A stretch of DNA of 64,000 bases, taken from the NCBI RefSeq assembly GCF_000224145.3, contig NW_004190397.2:477196-541195 (forward strand), read 5' to 3'. A program made the translations under genes and the position numbers. Shown one piece after another: positions 24,401 through 35,587 of this stretch (position 1 is its first letter; every line of letters starts with the position of its first letter). The DNA is from Ciona intestinalis. Lineage: Eukaryota; Chordata; Ascidiacea; Phlebobranchia; Cionidae. The notes beneath the pieces are model-generated. The model was not told the origin of the DNA and ran no database searches. It was given only the letters and a program-made list of their open reading frames with translations.

Positions 24401-27400
24401 TTTTAAAATGGGGGGTTTTATTGTGTAATAGCCTATTAAAGGCAAACATTGGCCTTAATCCCGGTCCCATGGCATGCCTTACCCCAAGACCTCACCCATA
24501 TAGAATATAGCCATGGGCCTAGACTATATTGCAAGATGGGGGGAGGTGGGACACCTTTAGCACATAATATCCAAATATGCAAATAACAACGGTCTATGAA
24601 AGTTGTGAGGATACGGTTTCATAATTCTTTAAATGTTCTTTGTTTACAAACAAATGGGACGAGAAAATAGAATGAAAAGGTGTCCCATCTTCCCCCACTG
24701 TACTATATAGTATAATGCAAAACTTGGATCTAGTGTTCTTTTTAACATATTCTTTGTTTACTACCAAATGGGACGAGAAAATAGAATGAATAGGTGTCCC
24801 GTCTTCCCCACCCCACTGTAATGCAAAACTGTAACATAATATACATAAATGAATTTTCTAATTTCTAAATCCTTTTTTTTTCTAGGGAGTTATCAGACAT
24901 GGATCAAGATGGTAGTCTTACCATAGACGAGTTTTGCACTGCATTTCATCTCGTTGTAGCTCGTAAAAATGGATACGACCTACCAATTAAACTTCCTCAA
25001 GCTTTAGTTCCTACGTTAATTGATCTCGGTGTAGGGGAAGTACCCACTAAAGCAGGTCAGTTTTTTTTTAAATTTTTATTTTTTTACCCCCTATTTGCGA
25101 AAAAAAAGGGTGAGGTCTTACATTTTAGCAGAGCAGGGAACCTGCGATTTGGGCTAAAATTTTTATTTTATTCATTTTATATGGGTAAGGTCTAACAGCA
25201 AAGTATTTTAACCATTTTTTATACAAAAAATAATAATAATTTTAGGTTAAAGGGGTTTTGCACCAGCTGCATAATAATACTAATTACATTTGTTAAATGT
25301 TTATACACCTTATGTTTCCATTCTTTGTGGTTGAGGACAGTGCTCAACTTTGCGACACCGCATCGCAGTCAGACACGTATTTTCGCCTATTTTTTTTTGT
25401 TGGCACTGGCACAATTTTGTGATTTTATTTTTATACACTTATGCCTATATAAAAAATGGAAATCATCAATATTACATCATAATTGGTCCATTTTCGCAGA
25501 CCCGTTTCAACCTGACGAAGAAATATCTTCCCATCCTATTGCTTCTAATAATACAGGTATTTTTTGTTCAAGCATAATATCTCAAAATTTGTAAAAATAT
25601 TTAATCCAAGGCTTGATGCTGCTACCACTGTGGGCATATATGTCCTTGGGCAAGACACTTAACGGTAATTTCTCCAACCTAGTGGTCACTGATGGGTTGT
25701 CCAAATTATCAGCCAAACATAAAAAAAAATGAAAAAATGAAAAAAAGTGATCACCCACAAAGTAACATACATGGTAACTCGTAAGCTGGCATGAGGTGTT
25801 AAACCTGACTGTCGTTTTCCAATAAAAATGTGTCCCATCTTCCCCCACCCCACCCTACAATACATAATATATATATTTTTTATGATATCTATAACAGCGT
25901 CTGCTGACCAATGGGAGACCTTCAGTGATCGAACAAACAGTTCGACGACACTCGCTAATTTTGACCAATCAAATCATTCAATTGAGGTAAAATTTAAAAA
26001 ACTATATATATATATACATATATATAATATAATTAATATATATTTATTTTAAACACTATTTTGCTCTGGGCAAACATAAAATCCTACTTCTTTTTTAAAA
26101 ATTACCCCAAACTAGAGTTAGGCAAGCAGTGGCGCAGCCAGGGGGGTTTAGGGGGTCACGACCCCACCCCCTTTTAAACCAAAAAATTTGTTAAAAAAAT
26201 TAAAAAAAAATTTTTTGGTTTACCCTCCCCCCCCTTATTTTTTTCTTGCTGCACCACTGTAGGCAGGTGACTTGTGATGTTTAACAAGTCCGAAAATTAA
26301 ATAAGTTATGTAGATAGGACGGCCCTTAGCATTGGGGTCAAAATATGGGTATTTATAATTAAAAAAAGGAAAATTTTGTTTGAAAAAGAGGACACATGGA
26401 CTATTTTAAATTTTAAAGATTGAAAAAGTCTTATTCTAAAAATAAATTCACAAAAAGGGGAAATTTCTCCCCAAACCCCTAACTCATACATAAAATATAT
26501 ATTATATAACTCCCCTATATTTTTCACCCTTCAGGAAAATTTACCCCACCCTGTAGCGGTACATATGACCCCGTCTCGTCACCCCGAGTTATGGAAGCGG
26601 GTTAGCAACGACGCTGAAAAGTCCTCCGGGGCGACTCCTAGTGGTGAAACGCACGATGAAGAGAGTACGACGTCGTCCCCGCAAGTGAGGACGAAAAAAC
26701 GGCTTGTGACGAACCCGTATGGGTCTTTACGGAACGAGTTGTCTGATGTAGATAGTAGTTGTGAAGGTAAAAATCTGTTTATTATAACAAAATTTTGAGT
26801 AAATTTAATCAATTTATTATCATGTCGCAGGGTAACAATAGTCGTTATAACAGGGATGTTATAACACGAATGATTCGAATTTAATATATAGTAGGGTGGG
26901 GGAAGATGGGACACTTTTTCATTCTATTTTCTCATCCCATTTGGTAGTAAACAAAGAACATTCAAAGAATTATCAAACCGTATTCTCACGACTTTTATTG
27001 ACCGTTGTTAATTCTTTAATTAATTTAGTCTAATGTGACAGGGAAACTACAATCGTTATAACACGGGTGTTCTGTTTCATACACCTCGTACCAGCTTTTA
27101 ACTTTATGAGTGTTTTTAACCGCAAGGCTTTATGGATAAAAATTTAGACAACTAATAAAGGACCACTTGGTTGGAGCATTACTGTTAAAAAATGTTTTGG
27201 AACTTTAAAAATATTATGTTTTTAAAACTTTAAAAAATTAGGTTTAAAAACCCTGACAAAATTTTCTTTAAAAACCCTGCCAGGATTATGTTTTTAAAAG
27301 CTAGGCAAAATTATATTTAAAAACCTTGTAAAAATTATGTTTTTAAAACCTTGACGAAGTATATTTAAAAACCTTGCCAGAATTATGTTTAAAAAACCTT

Positions 27401-30400
27401 AGCAAAATTATATTCTTCAAGCTGTGGTATAGAACAGGTTCAGTGTTCTATAGCAAACAAAAAATGTTGTAAGACAGTTGTAATATTTACATAACGCTGT
27501 TAAACAAACATCAAGACTGAAAGTGTTGCAACTCGTAAAAGGAAAATGTCCACTACTGTAGCTTGGTGCATAGGCAAGAATTTTATAAGCTCAATACATT
27601 CAATGCTTTAACCCATTTTTTAAGTCCGTTGCTATAGCTCAGTGGTTTGGCGCCTGTATCGAAACCAAAGTATCCCGGTTCAATGCCTGGCTGCGGTACT
27701 AATAATACCGATCAGCATATGTGTCTTTGGGCAAGACAATTAACGGCAATTGCTCCAACCCAGCGGTCATTAATGGGTTGTCCAAATTATCAGCCATATC
27801 AAAGCAAAAATTATAACACAAAAAAAATTTTTTTTAGGTAAAAAATTATCAGCAAGTAACTCAACTGACTCAAAAGAATCGAGAAATAATGAACTGGAAG
27901 AAAAAACATTTCGTAAAAATAAAAAAGGTAAAAATTTTATCTTATTGTATGTTAATTTAATGATTTTGACTATTATTGTATATAAGGAATATATTATTTT
28001 TGTGTGTTGATTATTTATACTATTTTATAGATTTTTCAGAATGTTTTAAAATATTTTATAATTCTATGTTTGTTTAATATTTTCATGTTTCTTATTATTT
28101 CTATGTTTATGTAACATTTCAACTTTATATATTATTTTAATGTTTTATAATATTTCTATATAATGTTTCATTTTATAATATTTCAATTTTTATAACATTT
28201 TTATTATTTTATATTATTTCAGTTTTTATACTATTTCAATTTTTATAATATTTTAAATTGTCATAAAATTTTGATATTTTTATAATATTTCTATTTTTTT
28301 CCAGGACGATCTTTGTCTACATCATCAGTGACATCATCATCGTCCTCGGTTGCCACGAGCGATCGATCTTCCGCAGATGAAGATGATGTTGAAGATCGGT
28401 CCGATCCCGAGCATTCTGATTGGTCGTCACGACCCCTACGTCCAAGGTAATTGGTTAAAAAAAGTTGTTGAAATTTTAATTAAAAAATTTGAAAAAAATT
28501 TGTCAATGTTTTTAGCCTATTTTTAGATTTTGATAAGAGCTAAAAAACTAGGTACGAAAGTTTTATGCAAGTTTAACTGTCAAATTCTGTGATTCTGGCC
28601 CTGATCTAGTGCTCATGAAATTGGATTCTCGTTTTTTGTAACGAAATATCTGTCAGAATTAAGTGCTACAAAAAAACAGAAAAAAAGCCCAATTAATTGT
28701 CTAAAACGACAATTTTTTTTAGATCCGGTTCAAGTTCATCCATGGAAAGTGGGTCAGTCCCCACTATAACCCCACTACCCCCTCCTGCCCCCACACCCCC
28801 ACCCAGACCCCTTGTTCACCCCAAATCTTCACCCAAACTTAAAAGAGAATCAAAATCAAACTCGTTGGAGAGAAATGAGAATTTTCCAACGAAAGGTATT
28901 TTTGGCAAAAAAATATTTTATTTGAAAATAAGAACAAAATTATACAAATATACATTTATATATATAAAAAAAAATTGTGCATATTTTTTACTAAATTTTA
29001 GAATTATGCTATAATAAATTAAGAATTTTCCTGCGAAAAACTTTTTATAAAAGGTATGTTTAAAAACTAGTACAATTATTTTTTAGAAGTCTTGTCTTTT
29101 AAAAAATTGAAAAAAAAATGTTTAAAATTCTGATAATTTTAGAACCCTATGTTTTAGATGTTGAAAATAGAGTAGATGGACCAACGCCCCCGCCACGCCC
29201 CCAAACTGTACCAGTAAGTGTGTCATTGCTTTTTTAATAACTGTTTTTCGTTTGTTTTTTTAACTGTAATATTGCACTGTCTAAAATTATTTTAGTGCAG
29301 TGCGATTTTTCTTTCTTTTTGATCTATTAAAATTACAAAAATTTGTGTTAATTAATGAATGTAACTTGCTTTATCCTCGCGTCGCCAGAAAACGATAGTT
29401 GTTATAACACAGGTGTTTTGTTTCATACATCTCATGGCACCTTACAAGTTACCATGTACGTTACTTTGTGGGTGATTACTTTTTTTATATTTTTTATTTA
29501 TGACTGATAATTTGGACAACCCATTAATGACCACTGGGTTGGAGCAATTGCCGTTAAATGTCTTGCCCAAGAACACATACACCCACAATGGTAGCAGCAA
29601 TAAGCTTTGAACCCATTACCTCTGGGTAAAAGCAGGCGCCCTAACCACTTTGGCACGGCGTCAGACTTATAAATTTTTTTGTGTTAACTTTTTCCTAGGT
29701 TACAGAGCCACAGGAGTCTTTCGCTGACTTTAGTAACTTTAACCAGCCACACGAGGAGCCAGAACCTATCGAAAAATCGGATGACGAAAAAAAAATTGAG
29801 AAAAAATTAGAAAAAAAAGTTGAGAAAAAAGTGGAAAAAATTGTGAAACCGGTTCCTGCTCCAAGACCTAACAGTAAGTTTTATTAAAAATTAGAGTAAT
29901 TGGCCGACTCTGGTCTAAATCTTAAATCCCATGGCATGTCTCGCTGTAAGACCTCACCCATATAAAATAGAGTTATAGGCCAACTCTGGTCTAAATCTCA
30001 AGTCCCATGGCATGTCTCGCTGTAGGACCTCACCCATATAGAATAGAGTAATAGGCCAACTCTGGCTTAAACTTCATGCACCCTAGTGTGGCCTGCTGTA
30101 AGACATCACACATATAAAATCCAAAGTGGGCCAACTTTTCCCTAAATCCCATTTTTTCTGATATGCCTTGATGTTAGGACCTTACCCATGTAGAATAGAA
30201 TAGAAAATTAAAAACATTTTTTTATCTATTTCCGCTCTTAATTTTGCTGAAAATTTTAAATTTATGATTCGTTTATTTTATAAATCATAGCAATTTAAAA
30301 CAGGATGCATATTCAAATCGAATATTTTTGCTTTTAATACTTTGCTTTTAATACTGTAAAGTAGTTTAATTTATAAAATCTGATATTAAAAGCAAAAATG

Positions 30401-32035
30401 TTCGATTTGAATATGCATCCTGTTTTAAATTGCTATGATTTATAAAATAAATGAATCATAAATTCAAAATTTTCAGCAAAATTAAGAGCGGAAATAGATA
30501 AAAAAAATGTTTTTAATTTTATACTTTACAGTTTTCTATGAGTTTTTGTGAAAAATTGTATTTTTTTTTCAAAAATAAAATTTTCTGTATCTGATTCTTA
30601 ACGATGTATTGTTGTAATGCAGGTATTTATATATTATACATTATATTTACGTATTTAAAATATTAAATGTTGAAATTTTATATTTTTTATTCTTTATGGG
30701 TAAGGTGTTTTGTTTCATACGCCTCATGCCAGCTCACGAGTTGCCATGTATGTTACTTTGTGGGTGATTACTTTTTTTATATTTTTTATGTATGGCTGAT
30801 AATTTGGACAACCCATTAGTGACCACTGGGTTGGAGAAATTGCCGTTAAGTGTCTTGCCCAAGGACACATTCGTCGATCAGTGTTAGTACCGCCGCCGAG
30901 CATTGAACCGGGGACACTTTGGTTTCGATACATATGCCTAAACCACTGAGCCACGGCGCCGAACATTGTTAAAATTTTCTTTTTTTTCTTTTTTAATATT
31001 GTGCAATTTAAAAAATTTTTTTTTTTTATTTTAAGTTTGAATTTATTTAAATTTTTATTTTTAGAAGAATCTGCGAAGATCGAAGAAGAAATTGAAAACA
31101 AGGATATTGAAGAAGAAAAATCAACGCATAATAAAAAGGTAAAAATTAATAATACCAAAAACTTACAACAGTAAAATACCATTGATAAAGTTATAATACC
31201 AAAATTCATAATAATAAAACGCATAATAACAAAATCTTGTAAAAGTAAAATAGTACTTATAAATACAAAATTGTATATTACTAAATTTTCCGTTACGATA
31301 TCCTTTATATCACTTAAAAAAATCCCCATTTTACCCCAGGCCCCCACAAAACCCCCACGTTCTCGTATAATGAGCTCGGACGTATGTAAACCTGAACCCA
31401 TATTGTCAACTCTTCCAATTTCGAGTAAAGACCCAAAACATAAACCCCAACCTAAGCAAGAGTAAGAAAAAGTTATTTTATTTCTTTGATTGTATTTTTT
31501 GTGCCTTTTTTGATTATTTTTTTATTAAAATCCATTTTTTTAGTCTAAAAAATTTTTTATCACATTTTGTGTAAACAACTTGTCATTTTATTTTGTTTAA
31601 AAACTTTTTTTTCATTACTCTATTCTATGTGGGTAAGGTCCTACAGCGAGACACACTATAGGACCTAAGATTTAATCCAGAGTTTGCCCATTGCCCCAAT
31701 CTATATAGTATAGTAGTAAATGGAAAAGGGTTTTGTACTAACTCTAGCCTGAATCCCATGTCCCATGACTACCTCGCTGAAGGACCTCACTCATATAGAA
31801 CAGGAAAAAAGGACCAACTCTAACCTAAGTTCCCCTTTAATCCCTAACTATGACATCATAATCCAGATTATCTCGCAATAAAAGCAGTCTACAGACGTCA
31901 ATACGAGAACTAAAAGTCCGAAACACGCAACTTACGAGGCTAAACGCGGATCTACAACAGCAGCTTAAAGACGTAATGGAGTCCAGAATTACTGTAGAAA
32001 TGAACATACACCAAATGCGACCGTTTACGCAATAA
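21412..32035 (+). CDS. REPS1: REPS1/REPS2-type EH-domain endocytic adaptor (15 coding exons)
   Basis: Coding exons: 21412-22564, 23341-23784, 24127-24190, 24886-25055, 25500-25556, 25898-25986, 26535-26766, 27838-27927, 28305-28446, 28723-28895, 29143-29213, 29699-29873, 31065-31138, 31340-31461, 31867-32035; 1074 residues in phase. Family knowledge: REPS proteins bind NPF-containing endocytic partners through EH domains and RalBP1 through the C-terminus. Seen: one EH domain (about 505-610) starting [17 protein letters not shown], with a canonical EF-hand loop [12 protein letters not shown] (558-569) and the [14 protein letters not shown] signature; a conserved QWETFSDR patch (about 635); a Ser/Pro-rich middle with PPxPPPRP runs (exons 10-11); a Lys/Glu-rich acidic stretch; and a C-terminal coiled coil ending [14 protein letters not shown]...MRPFTQ, which matches REPS ends. 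Odd: the first 384 residues come from one large exon with no visible EH fold, whereas vertebrate REPS has an N-terminal EH domain. An in-frame TAA at 21388 supports the ATG. REPS1 versus REPS2 cannot be separated by eye. Confidence 0.93.
22655..22990. mobile_element. Two MITE-A copies in REPS intron 1
   Basis: A truncated copy (22655-22795) and a complete 'taccccac'-type copy (22796-22990). Each is preceded by a similar gtttttgttg(c/g)tgccaggct segment, so flanking sequence was duplicated together with the element. Confidence 0.7.
23091..23238. mobile_element. Internally deleted MITE-A copy
   Basis: Both TIRs are intact, but about 45 bp of the interior is missing. It lies about 100 bases before REPS exon 2. 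Confidence 0.8.
24232..24510. repeat. Expanded Repeat-C unit in REPS intron 3
   Basis: The ends match Repeat-C (ggtaatggtccaaaccgggc ... cctcacccatatagaat). The middle is expanded by repeats of ccaaatcaggccttaattgt / ccaaactgggccttaaattg. Confidence 0.6.
24527..24826. mobile_element. MITE-A copy plus a second right half
   Basis: 24527-24712 is nearly full length. 24735-24826 repeats only the right half (ttctttgtttactaccaaat...gtcttccccaccccact). Both are in REPS intron 3. Confidence 0.75.
25603..25862 (+). mobile_element. SINE-B copy ending in a MITE-A terminus
   Basis: A near-complete SINE body (tgggcaagacacttaacgg...aagctggcatgaggtgtt) running into a solo MITE-A right end (gtcccatcttcccccaccc), in REPS intron 5. 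Confidence 0.7.
26886..27190. mobile_element. MITE-A left part joined to inverted SINE-B
   Basis: MITE-A 26886-27016, then a SINE-B tail in minus orientation (about 27030-27190; ctgtttcatacacctcg, ccacttggttggagcat). Confidence 0.7.
27190..27415. repeat. Degenerate minisatellite in REPS intron 7
   Basis: About eight copies of a roughly 27-bp unit related to attatgtttttaaaaccttg, with drifting spacing. Confidence 0.65.
27627..27800 (+). mobile_element. SINE-B head, tRNA-like, next to REPS exon 8
   Basis: tRNA-like 5' part with A box (tagctcagtggtttggcgc) and B box (ggttcaatgcc), then the SINE body (gggcaagacaattaacgg). It ends about 38 bases before the exon-8 acceptor. Confidence 0.75.
28015..28300. 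repeat. AT-rich minisatellite in REPS intron 8
   Basis: Many degenerate copies of a 15-18 bp unit (tttttataatatttcaa) running up to the exon-9 pyrimidine tract. Confidence 0.6.
29355..29660 (-). mobile_element. Complete SINE-B copy
   Basis: In minus orientation the tRNA-derived head (gccgtgccaaagtggttag), the body and the tail ending in cattcatt are all present. It is the best full-length copy here, about 305 bp, in REPS intron 11. Confidence 0.8.
29893..30200. repeat. Four tandem Repeat-C units in REPS intron 12
   Basis: Units start near 29893, 29969, 30045 and 30121 with an exact 76-base period (agagtaataggccaactctg...cacccatataaaat). The fourth is the most diverged. This shows what one complete Repeat-C unit is. 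Confidence 0.8.
30203..30520. repeat. Long inverted repeat (hairpin) in REPS intron 12
   Basis: Two arms of about 145 bp (30203-30348 and 30374-30520) with few mismatches around a roughly 25-base centre, for example aacaggatgcatattcaaat pairing with its inverse. It is AT-rich, with no coding capacity. It is probably a fold-back MITE inserted beside the Repeat-C array. Confidence 0.85.
30705..30960 (-). mobile_element. SINE-B copy
   Basis: In minus orientation the head reads ggcgccgtggctcagtggtt and the body is intact. Only the last part of the tail is missing. It lies in REPS intron 12. Confidence 0.8.
31617..31835. repeat. Two Repeat-C copies in REPS intron 14
   Basis: 31617-31700 is inverted (tctatgtgggtaaggtccta...). 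31735-31835 is forward. The intron ends at the last coding exon (31867). Confidence 0.65.
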
Positions 32036-32929
32036 AACCCAATTTAGAAACCCTTTTTACCCCCAAAATATCCCCCAAAACCATATCCAAAATAGCTTAC
32101 ATACATTTACAGCCATTTAGACTACGCAAATTTTATGGATAATTATAAGCACTTAAAACTGGGGTTGCTTTGCACTTAGGCTTCTAGCTCCAGTGATGAC
32201 CAAATCTAATTTCGACTTCTACTTTCTATGGTAACATATAGTTGCGAAAAAAAATTGGTCATCACTTTTTGCTAATCTGGTGAAATTTTTTTATAATTCA
32301 ATGAAAATGGTTAATTTATTAATAAGGTATTTTTTAAAATTCCTTTTTTTTTGCGAAAAATTTGTCAAACTCTATTTCAATGCTGGTACTTGCTTTAACT
32401 TTTACATTTTTGGTAAAAAATATCTAAACGCCAGTGTTTTTTTAGTCAAAAACTAATTTCTTGCCTCGTCGGTACAATTATTCCTGTGTGCTCCAAAAAT
32501 ATTCATGTTTTTTGGCTATTTATTAACGTTTAATAGGCAAACTCATTTCTTAAGGCATATATATATATTATATATGTGCCCATTCAAAGAAAAATGGCTG
32601 AATTATAGTTTTTTTCTCAATGTTTGCCAACGCAAGAGTGCCTTGCGTATTTTTACCTTTCCAGCGAAAAAAACAACAAATCGTTGGTACCAGTAATTTT
32701 GTACTTTCGCGAAAATTTATTTTGCTTTACAGTTTCGCAGCTTTTCTCGTTAGGTGTTATGTTATGCCGCTCATAAGCGACTGTCATGCATACATTTTGC
32801 TTCTAGAATTCAATACGGGGCGCTATTTTCCTGCCGGCGGAACATGTAGATATGTGGTAACATGGAACAGCATGGTGGGCATATTCACCGTAATATATTT
32901 TTATCACAAACATTTTTGGATTATTTTTA

Positions 32930-33570
32930 AAAAAATGTCAGAAAAAAGAGATATTCTGTATGGGTAAAGACCAGATTTTACAGTAACTTTTCAAACTTTA
33001 ATTTAAAAAAAAAGAAAAGAAATTTAGGATCATCTTAGAAAATGTCAGAAAAAAGAGATATGCTATGAAGACCAGATTTTACAGTAACTTTTCAAACTAA
33101 AGTTTAGGCCAAAGATGGTCCATTACTTCATTCTGTGAAATTGTAAAAAAAATTGGATCATTTTAGAAGAGACAAAAAAGAAATGTTCTATATAGTTGAA
33201 GACTGATTTTACAGCAACTTTTGGAAGCTGAGATTTAGGCCACAGTTGGCTCATTACCCTAAAAGTTTGTTTAGATATAAACTAGTCAAATTAATACAGC
33301 AATAGACAGCTTTTTGGGATCATTTTTTTAGAAATTGTTTACACAGAAGAAAGAAAAAGAAATGGACCCTGAGATTTAGGTCAGAGTTGGCCCATTACCT
33401 GATACTGTAAAATTGTAGAAAATGTTTTTAGAAATGTATGTCAGAAATGAGAGACATTCTTTATGGGTGAGGTCATTTTTTATAGCAAACTTTATAACCT
33501 ATGGTATATAGGCCAGAGTTGGCCAATTACCACAACCCTCAAAGATTTTTAGATATAAGTCAGTCAAATA
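32930..33570. repeat. Array of diverged Repeat-C-like units
   Basis: At least four rounds of a composite unit (aatgtcagaaaaaagagata...gattttacagtaacttttca...ttaggccagagttggccca). It explains most of the gene-free stretch after REPS. Confidence 0.65.
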
Positions 33571-33981
33571 CACAACAGTAGGTTATTGTGTTTTATTAAA
33601 TTGTCTTTCAAGAATATTTTTGACAAAGGTATTAGAAATAATGTTTATAATATTTATTACAGAGTAGGCTTAGGCTATAGTGTTACATCTCTTTTTTGTG
33701 TATTTTGGCTGTGAATTAAGTTCTATGTAAAATGTAGTTTAAAATTGAACTAGCTGTGTTTTTTTTGCTTTAAATTTTTCAAGCTCACTGTTTAACCCAG
33801 TGGTCACTAATGATTGAAAAACTATGTTAGAAACCTATATATGATAGTGGTTTTCTAATTTAAAATGGTTTGTAAGTTGCCAAAAGTAGCCTACATATAT
33901 TATACTATTAACTGTAAAGGGTAACGGAAAATTAAATTGGATCATGAACAAAAATGTTTGGGAACCACTGGATAAAGTATG

Positions 33982-34150
33982 GTATAGCAGGGTGGGAAAG
34001 ATGAAACACTTTTTTGTGCTATTGTCTCGTCCCATTTATTAGTAAACAAAGAACATTTAAAGAATTTTAAAACTGTATCCTCAGTTGTTAGACCGTTGTT
34101 AATTGTTTAAAACAAGATCAGGATATTATGTTCTAAAGCTTTTCCATTTT
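33982..34150. mobile_element. Diverged MITE-A copy
   Basis: A recognisable left TIR (gcagggtgggaaagatg) and core. The right end is eroded. Confidence 0.65.
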
Positions 34151-34183
34151 TTTCCTATCTCATATATTAATACTTTTGTAGCC

Positions 34184-34398
34184 CAGGGGTGTGCAACTGG
34201 CGGCCCACAAAGAAAAGTTGTGTGGCCTGCAAAGCCACCTGCATATTTTTTATTGAATTTATTTGGTGTGGCAATAAATTTTATAGCAGTTTTCAGAAAT
34301 TTATGCTTCCGAAAGTCTATGTTAAATAAATGTATAGCCTGCGGGTTCACCCAGTAATTTATACCTGGCCCTACTGTAATAAAGGTTGCACACCCCTG
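34184..34398. mobile_element. hAT-like non-autonomous element
   Basis: 215 bp with terminal inverted repeats CAGGGGTGTGCAAC / GTTGCACACCCCTG, flanked by an imperfect 8-bp duplication (ttgtagcc / ctgtagct). CAGGGG-type ends and an 8-bp TSD are typical of hAT elements. No coding capacity. Confidence 0.75.
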
Positions 34399-34605
34399 CT
34401 GTAGCTAATGAAAATGTCTTTGCAGAAAAATACTAAGCTGCACCCTACAGTCCTAGTATCACTATTATATAGCTATGGACTGAATTCTACTTACAAAAAT
34501 TCCATAGTATCTTAAAACATATTATGTAATCCGACCACCATTTAATACATACACCACAAAACTTTTAAAACAAGGTAGGTAAAAATAAATTAAAGGGTAT
34601 ATATA

Positions 34606-34799
34606 GTACTGTTGGGAAAGACGGGACACCTTTAGAACATAATATCTAAATATCTTGATCGTGTTTTAAACAATTAACAACGGTAAATGGGATTTGTGAG
34701 GATACGGTTTTATAATTCTTTAAATGTTCTTTGTTTACTACCGAATGTGACCAGGAAATAGAATGAAAAGGTGTCCCATCTTCCCCACCCTACTATACT
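34606..34799. mobile_element. MITE-A copy
   Basis: A full-length copy, right TIR intact (gtcccatcttccccaccct) and left TIR mutated (actgttgggaaagacggg). Confidence 0.85.
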
Positions 34800-35321
34800 A
34801 AAGAAATTCCTTGATTTCTAAAATTAAAATAAAACCGAAAAAAAATTGTTTTGGAATGACTGCTATTTAGTATTTAATGTAAAAAATATTTAGATTTGCT
34901 TAGGTGATTGTGTGTACAAAATGCATAGATTTTTAGTAAGAAAAATGTATATTTATTACGCAGTACTGTTAAAAATGGTAATATACCAGTGTTGCAACTA
35001 TTTTTAGTACTGTTAAAATTACAATTTTATAATTTTTGCAAAAAATTTCGGCTTTACATTTTTACATCTAAAATAATTCGACAACTTTTTTTTTTATTGA
35101 AATGTGGGTTTTCTTACTGTATTATTCAACAGTTTTATGGAGGTTGGACTAACTAGCTACTAAAATTAGAAAGCACTTTGCTACAGTCTGTATTTTATGA
35201 GTTCAAAAATGTCTGTGTAAAAAAAATTACCATGCTACAAAAAGTTGTTACAGATAAATAATTTTTTAACAGTATTTAATTGTTAAAATTATACAACCTA
35301 CTAGTCGTACATTTTCGTATA

Positions 35322-35514
35322 GTACTGTGGGGGAAGATGGGACACCTTTAGCAAAATAATATCCCAATATTCCGATAATATTTTAAACAAAACAACGGTC
35401 TATGGGAGTTGTGAGGATAGGGATTTATAATTCTTTGAAATTTTCTTTATTTACTACCAAATGGGACGAGAAAATAATATGAAAAAGTGTCCCATCTTTC
35501 CGCACCCTACTATA
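35322..35514. mobile_element. MITE-A copy
   Basis: A full-length copy ending about 75 bases from the FDX1 stop codon. Its right TIR reads ccgcaccctactata. Confidence 0.85.
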
Positions 35515-35577
35515 TCACAATGTAAAAAATGTTCAAAATGCTGGTACAGATGTATTATGTATTTCCTAAGTTTGGTT

Positions 35578-35583
35578 TTTATT
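35578..35583 (-). terminator. Poly(A) signal of the FDX1-type gene
   Basis: AATAAA on the minus strand, four bases downstream of the FDX1 stop codon. It implies a very short 3' UTR. It is the only canonical hexamer immediately after the gene. Confidence 0.55.
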
Positions 35584-35587
35584 GTCA

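Noticed and set aside
30724..31401. 225-residue open frame on the minus strand
   Set aside because: It runs through an inverted SINE-B copy and the antisense of two REPS exons. The protein has no domain-like composition.
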